The notes: generated by a model not told the origin, from the sequence alone. A DNA stretch of 64,000 nt from Marinomonas rhodophyticola (GCF_026113935.1 NZ_JAPEUL010000012.1:124001-188000); one strand, 5' to 3'; numbered from the stretch's first letter, positions 21,730 to 32,959 are shown. Numbers and translations are program-made.

Positions 21730-22410
21730 ATGAGAATAGCGGCACTAATAGGGGCGGTTTTATTGATAATCGTTGCCACTTTTCAGGGCGATGATTCCCC
21801 CGATACCTGGTTTGCTATTCAAAAGATTGAAATTAAGGGGCAACTAAAATATGCAACGAAAGAAGAGTTGCAGTCCGATTATTCTTCTTTGTTGGGTCAG
21901 AGTCTTTTGAGTGTCTCTTTGTCGAGTGTGATGGATGTTGTTTTGTCATCAGAATGGGTGGCAAGTGCAGAGATTCGTAAAGTTTGGCCAAATACGTTGC
22001 AGGTCCTTGTTCATGAGCATACGCCTCTTGCATACTGGGGAGATGGGCAATTGATCTCCACCTCGGCGGTTATTATTGCGCCGCCTAAGCTACCAGATTT
22101 GCCGCTTACTCGGTTTTATGGTCCAGAAGATTCCAGCGGTATTGTGCTTGAGCAGTTCGGTCTGATTAGTCAGGTGCTTGCTTCTACTTCTTTGCGTGTT
22201 GCTACTCTTACTTTAGAGCCAAGGGGCGCTTGGAATATCATTTTTACCAATGGTGTAGAGGTTAAGCTAGGTAGAGAGGATATTTTAGAAAGATTACAGC
22301 GCTTTATAGCCGTGTATAAGAGTGATTTATCGGGTAGAATAGACCAAATAACATCAGTCGATGCTCGTTATCCTCATGGGATAGCGGTAGGTTGGAAGCA
22401 AAATAAATGA
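21730..22410 (+). CDS. ftsQ: Cell division protein FtsQ
   Basis: 226 aa, short for FtsQ because the membrane segment (about residues 3-20) begins almost at the first residue; a stop codon sits directly upstream in frame, so no longer start is available. The POTRA-like part (IQKIEIKGQLKYATKEELQ) and the beta domain follow. It links FtsB/FtsL to the rest of the divisome. Located between ddl and ftsA as usual. Confidence 0.9.
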   Translation: MRIAALIGAVLLIIVATFQGDDSPDTWFAIQKIEIKGQLKYATKEELQSDYSSLLGQSLLSVSLSSVMDVVLSSEWVASAEIRKVWPNTLQVLVHEHTPLAYWGDGQLISTSAVIIAPPKLPDLPLTRFYGPEDSSGIVLEQFGLISQVLASTSLRVATLTLEPRGAWNIIFTNGVEVKLGREDILERLQRFIAVYKSDLSGRIDQITSVDARYPHGIAVGWKQNK

Positions 22411-22485
22411 TATTGGCCTGTTTGTTGCTTTTTTAAACAGTAATGAAGGGCTTGTCATAACAACACGTGATGCCGGGAAGGTGAA

Positions 22486-23757
22486 ATGATAGTCGGTTTG
22501 GATGTAGGCACATCGAAAGTTATTTGTTTGGTTGGCGAAGTTCTGGCTGATGGTAGTTTGGAAATTGTCGGTATTGGCTCTCATAGTTCAAAAGGCATGA
22601 AGCGTGGTGTTGTTATAAACATAGAGTCAACGGTTCAATCGATTCAACGTGCAGTTGAAGAGGCGGAGCTAATGGCGGGTTGTAACATACATTCAGTTTA
22701 TGTCAGTGTGGCAGGTAGCCATATTCGAAGCTTGAACTCGCATGGCATTGTTGCTGTTAAAAATGGTGAAGTGCAAAAAGAAGATATTGATCGAGTGATT
22801 GATGCGGCTCAAGCTGTGCCGATTTCCTCTGACCAGCGAGTGTTGCATATTTTGCCTCAGGAATACCATATAGACTCTCAAGAAGGTATCAAAGATCCTC
22901 TGGGTATGTCTGGTGTACGTCTTGAAGCGAATGTGCATTTGATTTCTGGTGCGGTTAACGCCGTCATGAATGTTGAGAAGTGTATTAAGCGCTGTGGACT
23001 GGGAGTAGATGGTGTTATTTTGTCTCAGCTAGCTTCCAGTGAGTCATCTTTGAGTGAAGATGAAAAAGATTTGGGTGTGTGCTTGATTGATATTGGTGCC
23101 GGAACATCTGATATTGCTGTCTGGCTTGATGGTGCGTTACACCATACTGCCGTTGTGCCTGTCGCAGGTGATCAGGTGACCAATGATATTTCAATGGCTT
23201 TGCGCACCCCGACCCAACATGCTGAAGAGATTAAAGTAAAATATGCTTGTGCTATGTCCTCAATGGCGTCTGCAGATCAGGTTTTGCAAGTACCCAGTGT
23301 GGGCGATCGTCAGCCAAGATCCATCACTCGTCATGCTTTGACTGAGGTGGTTGAGGCTCGATATGAAGAAATTTACAATTTAATTTTAGATGAGTTAAGA
23401 CGCAGCGGTTATGCCGAGCGAATCCCTGCAGGCATTGTAATTACTGGGGGGACGTCGCTTATGGAAGGTGCGGCAGAGCTGGCAGAAAAGGTATTTCAGA
23501 TGCCAGTTCGATTATCTTTACCAGATTGTACTAAAGGAATGTCTGACATTGTCGATAACCCTATATATTCAACAAGCGTTGGATTATTGGCTTATGGTAG
23601 TAAAGAGGCTGACGTAACTGAAATCTCGAAACGGATGATGTCTAAGACGCAAACTAAACGAGAAACATCAGTTCTGGCTCCTAAAGAAATCGGACCATCT
23701 TTCAGTGCAGCGAAGGCGTGGCAGAAATTAAAACACTGGTTTCAAAGTTATATTTAG
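22486..23757 (+). CDS. ftsA: Cell division protein FtsA
   Basis: 423 aa actin-like ATPase that anchors FtsZ to the membrane. Phosphate-1 motif GLDVGTSKVICL, phosphate-2 DIGAGTSDIAVW, adenosine motif VITGGTSLMEG. The C-terminus ends in an amphipathic stretch (AWQKLKHWFQSYI) that fits the membrane-targeting helix. GGAAGG lies 5-6 nt before the ATG. The N-terminus lacks the few extra residues seen in some homologues; a stop codon upstream rules out an extension. Confidence 0.95.
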   Translation: MIVGLDVGTSKVICLVGEVLADGSLEIVGIGSHSSKGMKRGVVINIESTVQSIQRAVEEAELMAGCNIHSVYVSVAGSHIRSLNSHGIVAVKNGEVQKEDIDRVIDAAQAVPISSDQRVLHILPQEYHIDSQEGIKDPLGMSGVRLEANVHLISGAVNAVMNVEKCIKRCGLGVDGVILSQLASSESSLSEDEKDLGVCLIDIGAGTSDIAVWLDGALHHTAVVPVAGDQVTNDISMALRTPTQHAEEIKVKYACAMSSMASADQVLQVPSVGDRQPRSITRHALTEVVEARYEEIYNLILDELRRSGYAERIPAGIVITGGTSLMEGAAELAEKVFQMPVRLSLPDCTKGMSDIVDNPIYSTSVGLLAYGSKEADVTEISKRMMSKTQTKRETSVLAPKEIGPSFSAAKAWQKLKHWFQSYI

Positions 23758-23796
23758 TCAGAATTGATTATGAATTTATTGAGGAGCGATAAGCCC

Positions 23797-25029
23797 ATGA
23801 ATGTCTTTGATTTAGCCGAAGATAATCTATCAGATAACGCTGTTATAAAAGTAATTGGTGTTGGCGGTGGCGGTGGTAATGCTGTTCGTCACATGCTCGA
23901 AAATCGATTGGAAGGTGTTGAGTTTATTTGTGCCAACACGGATTCAAAAGCACTAATCGGTTTCGAAACGGGTGTTTCTTTGCAGTTAGGCTCAACTATC
24001 ACCAAGGGGTTAGGGGCTGGTGCCAATCCAGAGGTTGGTCGTGATTCTGCTCTGGAAGATCAGGAAAAAATCACCCAGTTACTTACGGGTGCTGACATGG
24101 TGTTTATCACGGCTGGTATGGGCGGTGGTACAGGAACGGGGGCTGCGCCAGTAATTGCAAAAGTCGCTCGTGAACTCGGCATACTGACGGTTGCTGTTGT
24201 AACTAAGCCTTTTCCTTTTGAAGGCCGTCGTCGTGCCAGAGTAGCAGAAGATGGTGTAAGAGAGTTGCGAGAAAATGTCGACTCTTTGATCACGGTTCCA
24301 AATGAGCGTCTTTTGCCTGTTTTAGGTAAGAATATTTCGTTGTTGAAGGCATTTGGCGAGGCGAATAACGTTTTGTTTAATGCGGTTCAAGGGATAACAG
24401 ATTTGATTATGCGACCAGGTTTAATCAACGTTGACTTTGCAGATGTAAGAACGGTTATGTCTGAGATGGGGATGGCGATGATGGGGACAGGGTCTGCTTC
24501 TGGTGACGATAGAGCAAGAGTGGCTGCTGAGGCCGCAATTCATAACCCGTTATTGGAAGATATTAATCTCAGAGGTGCGCGAGGCGTGCTGGTAAACATT
24601 ACTGCTAACGAAGAAGTTGGTTTGTCTGAGTTTACTGAGGTTGGTGCGATTATTGAAGAATATGCGTCTGAAGACGCTACTGTCGTGATTGGTTGTGCAA
24701 TTGATCCTAGTGTAGGGGATGAAATGCGAGTCACGGTGGTTGCAACTGGTTTAGAGGGTCGCTCTACAGCTGAAATTCAATCTGCTGTTGGTGAATCTGT
24801 TGTCTCTCAACCGGTTATGGCAAAGGTCGGGCAATCTGCTGAAAGTAGTAGCGATGTAAAAGCGGCTGTTGCTCAGCCTGTGTCGAAGCCTTCATCTACG
24901 ATGAAGGTGGAAAAGGTGGAGAAAGGCTTGAGTGAGAAGAATGAGTCAGTAGATTCAACTTCGATTTCAGGTGGCGATAAATTATCGTATTTGGACATTC
25001 CGGCATTTTTACGTCGTCAAGCTGACTAG
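23797..25029 (+). CDS. ftsZ: Cell division GTPase FtsZ
   Basis: 410 aa tubulin homologue. The start at 23797 is preceded by GAGGAG; an in-frame ATG at 23764 would add 11 residues but has no such site. The GTPase loops [15 protein letters not shown] and the tubulin signature [10 protein letters not shown] (about residue 110) are intact. A variable linker rich in Ser, Lys and Val is followed by the conserved tail [12 protein letters not shown], which binds FtsA and ZipA. Confidence 0.97.
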   Translation: MNVFDLAEDNLSDNAVIKVIGVGGGGGNAVRHMLENRLEGVEFICANTDSKALIGFETGVSLQLGSTITKGLGAGANPEVGRDSALEDQEKITQLLTGADMVFITAGMGGGTGTGAAPVIAKVARELGILTVAVVTKPFPFEGRRRARVAEDGVRELRENVDSLITVPNERLLPVLGKNISLLKAFGEANNVLFNAVQGITDLIMRPGLINVDFADVRTVMSEMGMAMMGTGSASGDDRARVAAEAAIHNPLLEDINLRGARGVLVNITANEEVGLSEFTEVGAIIEEYASEDATVVIGCAIDPSVGDEMRVTVVATGLEGRSTAEIQSAVGESVVSQPVMAKVGQSAESSSDVKAAVAQPVSKPSSTMKVEKVEKGLSEKNESVDSTSISGGDKLSYLDIPAFLRRQAD

Positions 25030-25136
25030 TTTGAGTAAAAACGATGCAATATCAGTATGTTGGATTGTATAAAAAATGTGTTATTGATACTATTTTTTAT
25101 AAGAATAGTATCCAGTCATAAAAATGTAGGAATATA

Positions 25137-26054
25137 ATGGTACGCCAACACACACTAAAAAACATTATTCGAGCAACTGGAGTGGGACTTCACTCTGGCG
25201 AAAAGGTGTATTTGACACTAAAGCCTGCCCCTGTTAATACAGGTATCATATTTGTTCGTACAGACTTGGATCCAGTTGTTGAGATTCATGGTGATGCACG
25301 AGCAGTTGGGTCAACAAATTTTGCTACGGCTTTATGTCAAGGTGATGTGAAGGTTAGTACTGTAGAGCATTTGTTGTCTGCCATGGCAGGATTAGGTGTT
25401 GATAACGCTTATGTGGAAGTGAGTGCTAGTGAGATTCCGCTTATGGATGGAAGTGCTAGTCCCTTTGTTTTTCTTCTGCAGTCAGCTGGTCTAGAAGCGC
25501 AAAATGCTTTGAAACGATTCATTCGAGTCAAAAAACCGATTCGCGTTGATGAAGGTGATAAGTTTGCTTCTTTGGAGCCTCACTCAGGTTTTCGTTTGTC
25601 CTTTACTATTGACTTTCAGCATCCAGCCATTGGTGAAGATGTTCAGAGCACATCATTTGATTTTTCAACGACAACTTTTGTTAAAGAGATTAGTCGTGCA
25701 AGAACATTTGGTTTTATGAAGGATCTTGAGTACTTTAAAAACAATAATCTTGCTCGTGGAGCAAACATGGAAAATGCCATCGTTCTTGATGACTACCGTG
25801 TTTTAAACGATGAAGGTTTACGTTACCGCGATGAGTTAGTGCGCCACAAGATATTGGATGCGATTGGTGATCTGTATCTTCTCGGGCACAGCCTTATTGG
25901 TGAGTACAAAGCTTACAAATCAGGTCATGCCCTAAACAACAAGCTTTTGCTGGCATTACTTGAGCATCAAGATGCTTGGGAATACGTGGTATTTGAAGAT
26001 GAAGCTCAAATGAATCCGATTTCTTATGTAGAGCCAGCATTTGTTGGTGCTTAG
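25137..26054 (+). CDS. lpxC: UDP-3-O-acyl-GlcNAc deacetylase LpxC
   Basis: 305 aa zinc enzyme for the committed step of lipid A synthesis. Zinc ligand region [10 protein letters not shown], and [16 protein letters not shown] holding the other ligands and catalytic residues. It closes the division cluster, with a 107-bp gap after ftsZ that is AT-rich and may hold its own promoter. A terminator follows. Confidence 0.97.
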   Translation: MVRQHTLKNIIRATGVGLHSGEKVYLTLKPAPVNTGIIFVRTDLDPVVEIHGDARAVGSTNFATALCQGDVKVSTVEHLLSAMAGLGVDNAYVEVSASEIPLMDGSASPFVFLLQSAGLEAQNALKRFIRVKKPIRVDEGDKFASLEPHSGFRLSFTIDFQHPAIGEDVQSTSFDFSTTTFVKEISRARTFGFMKDLEYFKNNNLARGANMENAIVLDDYRVLNDEGLRYRDELVRHKILDAIGDLYLLGHSLIGEYKAYKSGHALNNKLLLALLEHQDAWEYVVFEDEAQMNPISYVEPAFVGA

Positions 26055-26082
26055 TAAGTGATTAATTCTTGATCGGATTGTG

Positions 26083-26111
26083 AAAAACCAGACTATATGT
26101 CTGGTTTTTTT
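26083..26111 (+). terminator. Rho-independent terminator after lpxC
   Basis: Stem AAAACCAGAC / GTCTGGTTTT with a TATAT-type loop and a T tract. It separates the dcw cluster from secA. Confidence 0.9.
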
Positions 26112-26197
26112 GTATTTAGGTCCTTGATATTTCATGTTTTGTCACACATTACCATGATAGACTGTCTTTATTACTAATTGGCTACGATGAGTTCAAG

Positions 26198-28901
26198 ATG
26201 TTAGGAACTGTAATTAAAAAAATTGTCGGCACAAAGAATGACCGAGAAGTTAAACGATACAGAAAAATCGTTGTACAAATTAATCAACTTGAAGAGTCCT
26301 TCCATAAGTTATCTGATGATGATCTATCTGGGAAAACCAGTGAATTTCGTGATCGTCTTGATAAAGGGGAATCACTGGATTCTATTTTACCGGAGGCATT
26401 TGCTGTTGTCCGAGAAGCCAGTCAGCGTGTAATGGGAATGCGTCATTTTGACGTACAGCTCATTGGCGGGATGGTGCTTAACGAAGGCAAGATTGCAGAA
26501 ATGCGGACGGGTGAAGGTAAAACGCTGGTTGCGACATTGGCTGTATACCTAAACGCTTTATCCTCTAAAGGTGTCCATGTTGTCACAGTGAACGATTATC
26601 TGGCGAAGCGTGATGCTAACTGGATGAGACCTCTTTATGAGTTTCTAGACATGAGTGTCGGTGTGGTTTTTTCCGGACAAGACCGTGACGATAAAAAAGC
26701 GGCTTATCTGTGTGACATTACATACGGTACTAATAACGAATTTGGTTTTGATTACCTGCGTGACAATATGGTCTTTCGTTTAGAAGATCGTGTGCAGCGT
26801 GATTTGCATTTTTCTGTTGTCGATGAGGTTGACTCTATCTTGATCGATGAGGCCAGAACGCCGCTCATTATTTCCGGTGCGGTTGAAGACAGTTCTGAGC
26901 AGTATCGAAAAATCAATATGCTTGCTCCTCTTCTGGTCAAACAAGAAGAGAGCGAGACTGAAGAGTCCACCGGACACTATATTTTTGATGAATCACAACG
27001 CAGTATTGAATTGACTGAAGATGGTCACTCGTTTGTTGAAAATTGGCTGGTTGAACAAGGGATGTTAGCTGAAGGAGAGAGCCTCTACGCGGCAGGTAAT
27101 CTTTCTCTTTTGCATCATGTGCATGCCTGTTTAAAAGCTCATGTGATTTTCAAGAAGAACGTAGATTATGTTATTCAAGGTGATCAGATTGTCATCGTGG
27201 ATGAACATACTGGTCGAACTATGGCTGGTCGTCGTTGGTCTGAGGGGATTCATCAGGCGGTTGAAGCAAAAGAGGGTGTGACTATCCAAGCGGAAAGTCA
27301 AACGCTTGCCTCAACCACTTTTCAGAATTACTTCCGTTTGTATGAAAAACTGTCTGGTATGACAGGTACGGCTGATACCGAGGCGTTTGAGTTTCAGCAA
27401 ATATACGGATTGTCGGTCATTGTTATTCCGACCAATCGCCAAGTGCAGCGTAAAGACTTCAATGATTTGATTTACATGTCAACGGAGGACAAGTTTGAAG
27501 CCATTGTGTTGGACATTGAAGAGAATGTAAAACAAGGCCGACCTGTTTTGGTGGGTACCGCTTCTATTGATTATTCAGAGGCTCCTTTCTAATTATCTTC
27601 TTAAAAAGAATGTTAAGCATAATGTTTTGAATGCGAAGCAGCATGAGCGTGAAGCTGAAATTGTTGCTGAAGCGGGGCGTCCAGGGGCGGTTACCATTGC
27701 GACAAACATGGCTGGCCGTGGTACTGACATTGTGTTAGGTGGTAATTTACAGGTTGAGTTGGCGCAGTTAGGCGAAAACGCCAGTCAAGAGCGTATTGAC
27801 GCGTTAAAAGCTGACTGGAAAATGCGTAACGAGTCTGTTTTGGCGGCAGGTGGTTTGCATATTATTGGTACTGAGCGTCACGAATCACGACGTATAGACA
27901 ATCAGTTACGTGGTCGTGCTGGTCGTCAGGGCGATGTGGGGTCGTCTCGTTTCTACTTGTCCCTTGAAGACAACTTAATGCGCATTTTTATGTCTGATCG
28001 TATTAAAAAGATGATGATGGCGCTCGGTATGGAAAAAGGTGAGGCCATTGAGCATAAGATGGTTTCCAACGCGATTGAAAAAGCCCAGCGTAAAGTCGAG
28101 GGTCGTAACTTTGATATTCGTAAGCAGTTGTTGGAATATGATGACGTTGCTAACGATCAAAGACAGGTTATATACCGCCAGCGTTTTGAAATGATGGTGT
28201 CTGAAGATCTATCTGAAGCCATTTTAGCGATGCGTGAAGAGGTAGTGGCAGGGCTGATTGATGAGTTTATTCCGCCGCAAAGTATCTTTGATATGTGGGA
28301 TCTTCCAGGTTTGGAAGAAAAAATTCGCAATGAATTTGGTTTGTCTTTGCCTATTGTTAAATGGGTTGAAGAGGATAAGAAGCTATATGAGGAGCCATTA
28401 CGTCAGAAGATATTGGACAGCTTCTTAGAAGATTATCAAGCGAAAGAAGCGATTGCAGGTGAGCAGCCATTTAGATCGTTTGAAAAGCAGGTGCTTTTAC
28501 AGGTGCTCGATACCTTGTGGAAAGAGCATTTGCAAACCATGGATATGCTGAGACAGGGTATTCATCTACGTGGTTACGCGCAGAAAAATCCTAAGCAAGA
28601 ATATAAGCGTGAGGCGTTTGAATTATTTCAGGGTTTGTTAGAGCAAATTAAGTTTGAAGTGATTCAAATCATTACTCGTGTGAAAGTTCAGTCGGCTGAA
28701 GAGGCTTCGAAAATTGAAGAGGCCCGTAGAAAGCAAGAAGAGAAAATGACGATGAGCATGATCCATGATTCTTTGGATGCACTGTCTGACTCTCCTGCAA
28801 GCGCGGATGATTCTCAGGAGTATCCTAAAGTGGGTCGAAATGAACCGTGTCCATGCGGCTCAGGTAAAAAATACAAACAATGTCACGGTCGTCTGATTTA
28901 A
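26198..28901 (+). CDS. secA: Preprotein translocase ATPase SecA, frame broken
   Basis: Motor of the Sec export pathway. The first frame has [13 protein letters not shown] (Walker A, about residue 105), [16 protein letters not shown] and [13 protein letters not shown], up to GTASIDYSE. The second frame begins at [10 protein letters not shown] and carries [19 protein letters not shown] and the C-terminal zinc motif [13 protein letters not shown]. The break is at 27580-27581, where GG should be a single G. Joined length is about 900 aa, normal. SecA is essential, so I treat the break as an error. No secM-like gene precedes it. Confidence 0.95.
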
Positions 28902-28916
28902 TTGGAGAGTGTTTAA

Positions 28917-30136
28917 ATGGCGGTAGGATTACATGATTTTCCAGCTATCCCAGAAATAAAAGGGATTCGGATAGGTGTTGCTGAAGCGGGTATCAAAAGA
29001 CCGAATAAAAAAGATGTCGTTATTTTTGAAGTATGTGAAGGCGCATCGGTAGCGGGTGTTTTACTCAAAACGCTTTTTGTGCTGCTCCTGTTAGAATTTG
29101 CCAGCAGCATTTGGGGTTGTCTGGAAGTCGCTATTTGCTGATTAATACCGGTAATGCTAACGCAGGAACGGGCAAATTAGGTTTGGCTACTGCGTTAAAG
29201 ACGTGTGAGTTTCTGGCTGATCAAACAGGCGTGAACGTAGAAGCCATCCTGCCGTTTTCAACGGGTGTTATTGGTGAGCCGCTGCCGGTTGATAAGATTA
29301 TTGCTGCTATTCCTGCTGCGTTAGCTAACTTGTCGGCAAATAACTGGCATTCAGCCGGTGTTGGTATCATGACGACCGATACTCTGCCAAAGGGGTCGAT
29401 TCGTACTTTTGATTTTGAAGGCAAAACTTACAGTATTGCGGGTATTTCAAAAGGCGCGGGTATGATTCGTCCTAATATGGCGACTATGCTGGGATACGTG
29501 TGTAGCGATATTGCTATGGATGTTTCAGTGCTCCAGTCAATACTGAAAGACGTTGTTAATAAAAGTTTTAACCGCATTACTATTGATAGTGATACGTCAA
29601 CCAATGATTCTTGCGTTGCCATTGCGACAGGCGTGGCGGGTAATGCTAAAGTAACGTCTGTCGATGAGCCTCTTGCTCAAGCCTTTATTGTGGCATTTAC
29701 CGAAGTGATGCAAGAGTTGGCTCATGCGATCGTTCGAGATGGCGAAGGGGCGACGAAATTTGTGACGGTTGAGGTTGTCGGTGCTGCTATTCAGTCTGAT
29801 GCAACCAAAACGGCATTTGAAATTGCACATTCGCCTTTGGTTAAGACGGCATTGTTTGCTTCTGATCCAAACTGGGGGCGCATTTTAGCCGTTGTGGGTC
29901 GTGCTGGTGTGCAAGATTTGGATGTTGATAAAGTGCAGTTGCATATCAATGGTTTTGAGGTGGCTCGTAATGGTGGTCGTTCTCCAGATTATTTGGAGGA
30001 GCACGGTAAGCAAGCTATGGCGCCACAAGAAATTCATATAGTGCTTGATCTAGGTATGGGAGACGAATCTGACGTGGTTTGGACGACAGATTTTTCTCAT
30101 GAATACGTTACTATCAACGCAGAGTATCGCACCTAA
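28917..30136 (+). CDS. argJ: Bifunctional ornithine acetyltransferase ArgJ, frame broken
   Basis: Recycles acetyl groups in arginine synthesis and may also make N-acetylglutamate. The first frame runs MAVGLHDFPAIPEIKGIRIG to GASVAGV; the T run at 29059-29062 needs five T, which restores FTQNAFCAAPVRICQQHL and joins the second frame. Self-cleavage region GAGMIRPNMATML is intact. Joined length is about 406 aa. Follows secA by 15 bp; its stop overlaps the next ATG by one base. Confidence 0.93.
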
Positions 30137-30525
30137 TGTTGGTGAAAGTAGCGGCTGGGGTCATTCTTCGGAATGGTTCTGTTTTTATTGCCCTTAGACA
30201 ATCGAATCAGCATCAAGGTAATCTGTGGGAGTTTCCTGGTGGCAAATGTGAGCCTTCCGAGGCTGTCGATGTTGCCTTGGTGCGTGAATTAAAAGAGGAA
30301 TGTGGTATTGCCGTAACGGAGTATTCTTTTTTTAAAACGATCTCGCATGATTACGGTGATAAACAAGTTGAATTGCATTTCTATAAAGTCACTGGTTTTG
30401 AAGGTGAGCCAATGGGTAAAGAAGGGCAAGAGGTGCGCTGGGTGATAGTGTCTGATTTGCTGTCTTATGAGTTTCCTGAGGCAAACAAAGTTATTGTTGA
30501 AGCTTTGATAGCGGAAGTAAAATAG
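30136..30525 (+). CDS. Nudix hydrolase, MutT-like
   Basis: 129 aa. Nudix box GGKCEPSEAVDVALVRELKE followed by ECGI fits GX5EX7REUXEEXGU exactly. Probably an 8-oxo-dGTP hydrolase, judged by similarity and by position after secA-argJ, where mutT is common. There is no fused thiamine phosphate synthase domain as in some relatives. Overlaps argJ by one base. Confidence 0.88.
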   Translation: MLVKVAAGVILRNGSVFIALRQSNQHQGNLWEFPGGKCEPSEAVDVALVRELKEECGIAVTEYSFFKTISHDYGDKQVELHFYKVTGFEGEPMGKEGQEVRWVIVSDLLSYEFPEANKVIVEALIAEVK

Positions 30526-30574
30526 TACAAGCGTAGACTGTGAGTCAGTGTGCTGATATTAAGCGCCGTGTAGG

Positions 30575-30607
30575 TAAAAAAAGAGCTTCAAATTGAAGCT
30601 CTTTTTT
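30575..30607. terminator. Bidirectional terminator between mutT and the receiver gene
   Basis: Near-perfect inverted repeat AAAAAAGAGCTTCAA / TTGAAGCTCTTTTTT. A and T tracts on both sides let it serve the converging genes. Confidence 0.9.
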
Positions 30608-30611
30608 TATT

Positions 30612-31409
30612 TTAGCTGAGTATTTTAGCCAGCAGTTTTCTGACGACGCTGGGTTCAAAAGGTTTACCACATATCGCATCCACACCTTCTTGGGCTATAT
30701 TTGATAATTGGCTATCTTCTGAGTTTGAGCTTACCATTAGGATTGGGATATGGGCTAGTGCGGGGTCTCTTCGCACTGCTTCGGTCAGTTCTCGGCCATC
30801 CATTTCTGGCATATTATAGTCTGTCACAATTAGGTCAAATTCCATTTTACTGAGTAGTTCGATGGCTTCTTTGCCATTTTCTGCGAATTGAATGTCTTCT
30901 ATTCCCATCGTATTGAGTGTTCTGCTGACGTGCTTTCGAGCCATAAGGCTATCATCGGTCACTAGCACACGTAGCATTTTGGGATCGAACATTTCTAGGT
31001 CTATTTCCTCTTCTACGATAAGATCCAGAGTTGCGTAAATGGCTCGTTGTAAGTCTGTTTTACTAAAAGGCTTGGGAAGTATGGCAAGAACGCCAGACTG
31101 TCTTAAGTGTTCGAGGTGATCTCTGTTACGCTCGCTGGAAATGAGCATGAAACATTGGTTTTCTGTTTCTTGATTGGCTCTGATTTTGTCAATTAAATCA
31201 TTGGCACTGCCATCAGGTAAGTACATGGATGAGATAACTAGATCGGGTGGGAATGACGCCAGCGATTCTATGGTTTCTTGGATATTGTTTGCATAGTCTA
31301 TTTTTCTTATGCCTGCTTCTTCCAGTGCTTTGGTGATGATTTTCTTTTGAGTGTCTGAGGGTTCCACAAGGAGAAAGGAAAGATCACTTATTGCTGCGTA
31401 GCTGCTCAT
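30612..31409 (-). CDS. Tandem double-receiver response regulator
   Basis: 265 aa made only of two receiver domains. The first (about 8-125) lacks the phospho-acceptor: the motif reads VISSMYLPDG, with Ser where Asp is expected. The second (about 143-262) is complete, with DDS, VTDYNMPEMDG, an MVSSN switch region and CGKPF. No output domain is present, so it probably acts through protein contacts, like CheY-type proteins. It stands alone, convergent with mutT. Its partner kinase is not in the window. Confidence 0.85.
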   Translation of the reverse strand: MSSYAAISDLSFLLVEPSDTQKKIITKALEEAGIRKIDYANNIQETIESLASFPPDLVISSMYLPDGSANDLIDKIRANQETENQCFMLISSERNRDHLEHLRQSGVLAILPKPFSKTDLQRAIYATLDLIVEEEIDLEMFDPKMLRVLVTDDSLMARKHVSRTLNTMGIEDIQFAENGKEAIELLSKMEFDLIVTDYNMPEMDGRELTEAVRRDPALAHIPILMVSSNSEDSQLSNIAQEGVDAICGKPFEPSVVRKLLAKILS

Positions 31410-31549
31410 ACTGAAAACTGCCTATATTGATGTTAATACTGCTTTTTTTGCTCAGACTAATTTAAGCTTAATGATTGCTTATAGTGAATTCCATTATACT
31501 AAATAGGTTAACATGTTTTATCTAGTAAATTTGAATGTTAGGGGGTTTG

Positions 31550-31828
31550 ATGTCGACAGCAAGTGCGTGTCATATTTTGGTGAAAACAAAGGCGGAAGCG
31601 GAGTCGCTTAAAGAAAAATTAGACAAGGGGGCCGATTTTCATAAATTAGCCAAGCAATTCTCTACTTGCCCATCAGGCAAGAAGGGAGGTGATCTTGGTG
31701 AGTTTCGTAAAGGTGATATGGTTGCTGCTTTCGATAAAGCCGTTTTTACTGGGCCTTTATTAAAAGTGCAAGGGCCGATTAAAACCCAGTTTGGTTTTCA
31801 TCTCATTAAAGTGTTATATCGTTCCTGA
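31550..31828 (+). CDS. ppiC: Parvulin-type peptidyl-prolyl isomerase (PpiC-like)
   Basis: 92 aa single-domain parvulin. [31 protein letters not shown] and [11 protein letters not shown] are the hallmark segments. No signal peptide, so cytoplasmic. The ATG at 31550 has AGGGGG upstream; an earlier ATG at 31535 would add five residues and lacks a good ribosome site. Confidence 0.9.
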   Translation: MSTASACHILVKTKAEAESLKEKLDKGADFHKLAKQFSTCPSGKKGGDLGEFRKGDMVAAFDKAVFTGPLLKVQGPIKTQFGFHLIKVLYRS

Positions 31829-31851
31829 GTCTATATAAGAGGAGAAAGGCT

Positions 31852-32277
31852 ATGAGTCATCCTGTTCAGCTTGATGAATTGTATTTTGTGGCGCCCCAGC
31901 TTACTGAGTCTGATATTGCTTTACTTAAGGCGCAGGGATTTGAGCGAGTCATTAATAATCGTCCGGAGGCCGAATCGGATGATCAGCCTTCTGGTGATAG
32001 TTTACGTGCAGTGGCTGAATCCTTAGGTATGGAGTATGTTAGCAACCCTATCAATTTGGCGGCACTTTCTCAGGATCAAGTTGATTTTCAGAGACATGCT
32101 TTGTTGAATGAGAAAAAGACCTTGGCGTTTTGTCGAACTGGTACGCGCTCTTCGGTTTTGTGGGTGTTGTTAGAAAATAGTAAGGGAGTCGATTATAGCG
32201 AGCTGGTCGAGAGGGTATCAGGTAAAGGGTTTGACCTTTCTCGTTGTACGTCTGCTATGGCTCCATTGCTTAAATAG
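31852..32277 (+). CDS. DUF442 phosphatase/sulfurtransferase-like protein
   Basis: 141 aa. Contains the cysteine loop FCRTGTRSSVLW, which fits the CX5R active site of protein tyrosine phosphatase-like folds, and the N-terminal segment FVAPQLTESDIALLKAQGF typical of DUF442 (TIGR01244). Such proteins occur alone or fused to sulfide-handling domains. Only the fold and the probable active cysteine can be stated; the substrate is unknown. GAGGAG precedes the start, 23 bp after ppiC. Confidence 0.8.
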   Translation: MSHPVQLDELYFVAPQLTESDIALLKAQGFERVINNRPEAESDDQPSGDSLRAVAESLGMEYVSNPINLAALSQDQVDFQRHALLNEKKTLAFCRTGTRSSVLWVLLENSKGVDYSELVERVSGKGFDLSRCTSAMAPLLK

Positions 32278-32314
32278 ACTTTTTTGAGCTTTTTTAAAAT
32301 AGTATTGGGAAATT

Positions 32315-32926
32315 ATGGTTAGTCGTCCGTCACTAGAAACTGCTACCGCGTCAGATCCAGACCGATTTGTTGAGCCTTTGGAGCTTGGTAAGCGAGTAAA
32401 AGAAATTCGTCTTGCAAAAGGCTGGACACTTGAAGAGGTGGGTAAAAGAACTGGTATTGCTCGTTCCACACTGTCGAAAATTGAGAATGATCAAGTGTCG
32501 CCAAGTTTTACCATTGTACAGAAGCTGATTAAAGGCTTGGAAATGGATTTGCCGCAATTGTTTGTTGAGGCTAGTGAGCATTCTATTGCGGGAAGGCGTG
32601 ACATTACTCGAAAAGGTAAAGGTGAGCCTCATCCGACGGCGACATATGAGCATGAGCTGTTAAATTATTCCATTAGTCGTAAAAAGATGGTGCCTTTTAA
32701 GACAACCGTTCGAGCTAGATCTTTTACCGAGTTTAAAGAGTGGGTTCGTCATGATGGTGAAGAATTTCTGTTGGTATTGCAGGGAAAGATTAATTTTTTC
32801 TCTGAGCTCTATGAGCCAATTGAATTAAAAGAAGGTGACAGTGTGTATTATGATGCCACTATGGGGCATGCTGTTGTGTCAACATCAATAAAAGATGCAG
32901 AAATACTTTGGGTGGTTGCCCGTTAA
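32315..32926 (+). CDS. XRE-family regulator with cupin domain
   Basis: 203 aa. N-terminal helix-turn-helix (about 27-82: LGKRVKEIRLAKGWTLEEV, then GIARSTLSKIEN) and a C-terminal cupin (about 125-200, with EFLLVLQGKINF and LKEGDSVYYDATMGHAV). This layout is typical of small-molecule-sensing repressors such as PuuR-like regulators. Its targets are not evident from neighbours. Confidence 0.88.
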   Translation: MVSRPSLETATASDPDRFVEPLELGKRVKEIRLAKGWTLEEVGKRTGIARSTLSKIENDQVSPSFTIVQKLIKGLEMDLPQLFVEASEHSIAGRRDITRKGKGEPHPTATYEHELLNYSISRKKMVPFKTTVRARSFTEFKEWVRHDGEEFLLVLQGKINFFSELYEPIELKEGDSVYYDATMGHAVVSTSIKDAEILWVVAR

Positions 32927-32959
32927 TAAGTGATTTATAGAAGAAGGTTGTAGAACATT

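Noticed and set aside
21261-27585. Both the first ddl break and the secA break insert G inside what would be GAGCTC, hinting at a site-specific cause
   Set aside because: Intact GAGCTC occurs elsewhere in the window (near 20900 and 32805), and the other breaks have different contexts. Two cases are not enough.
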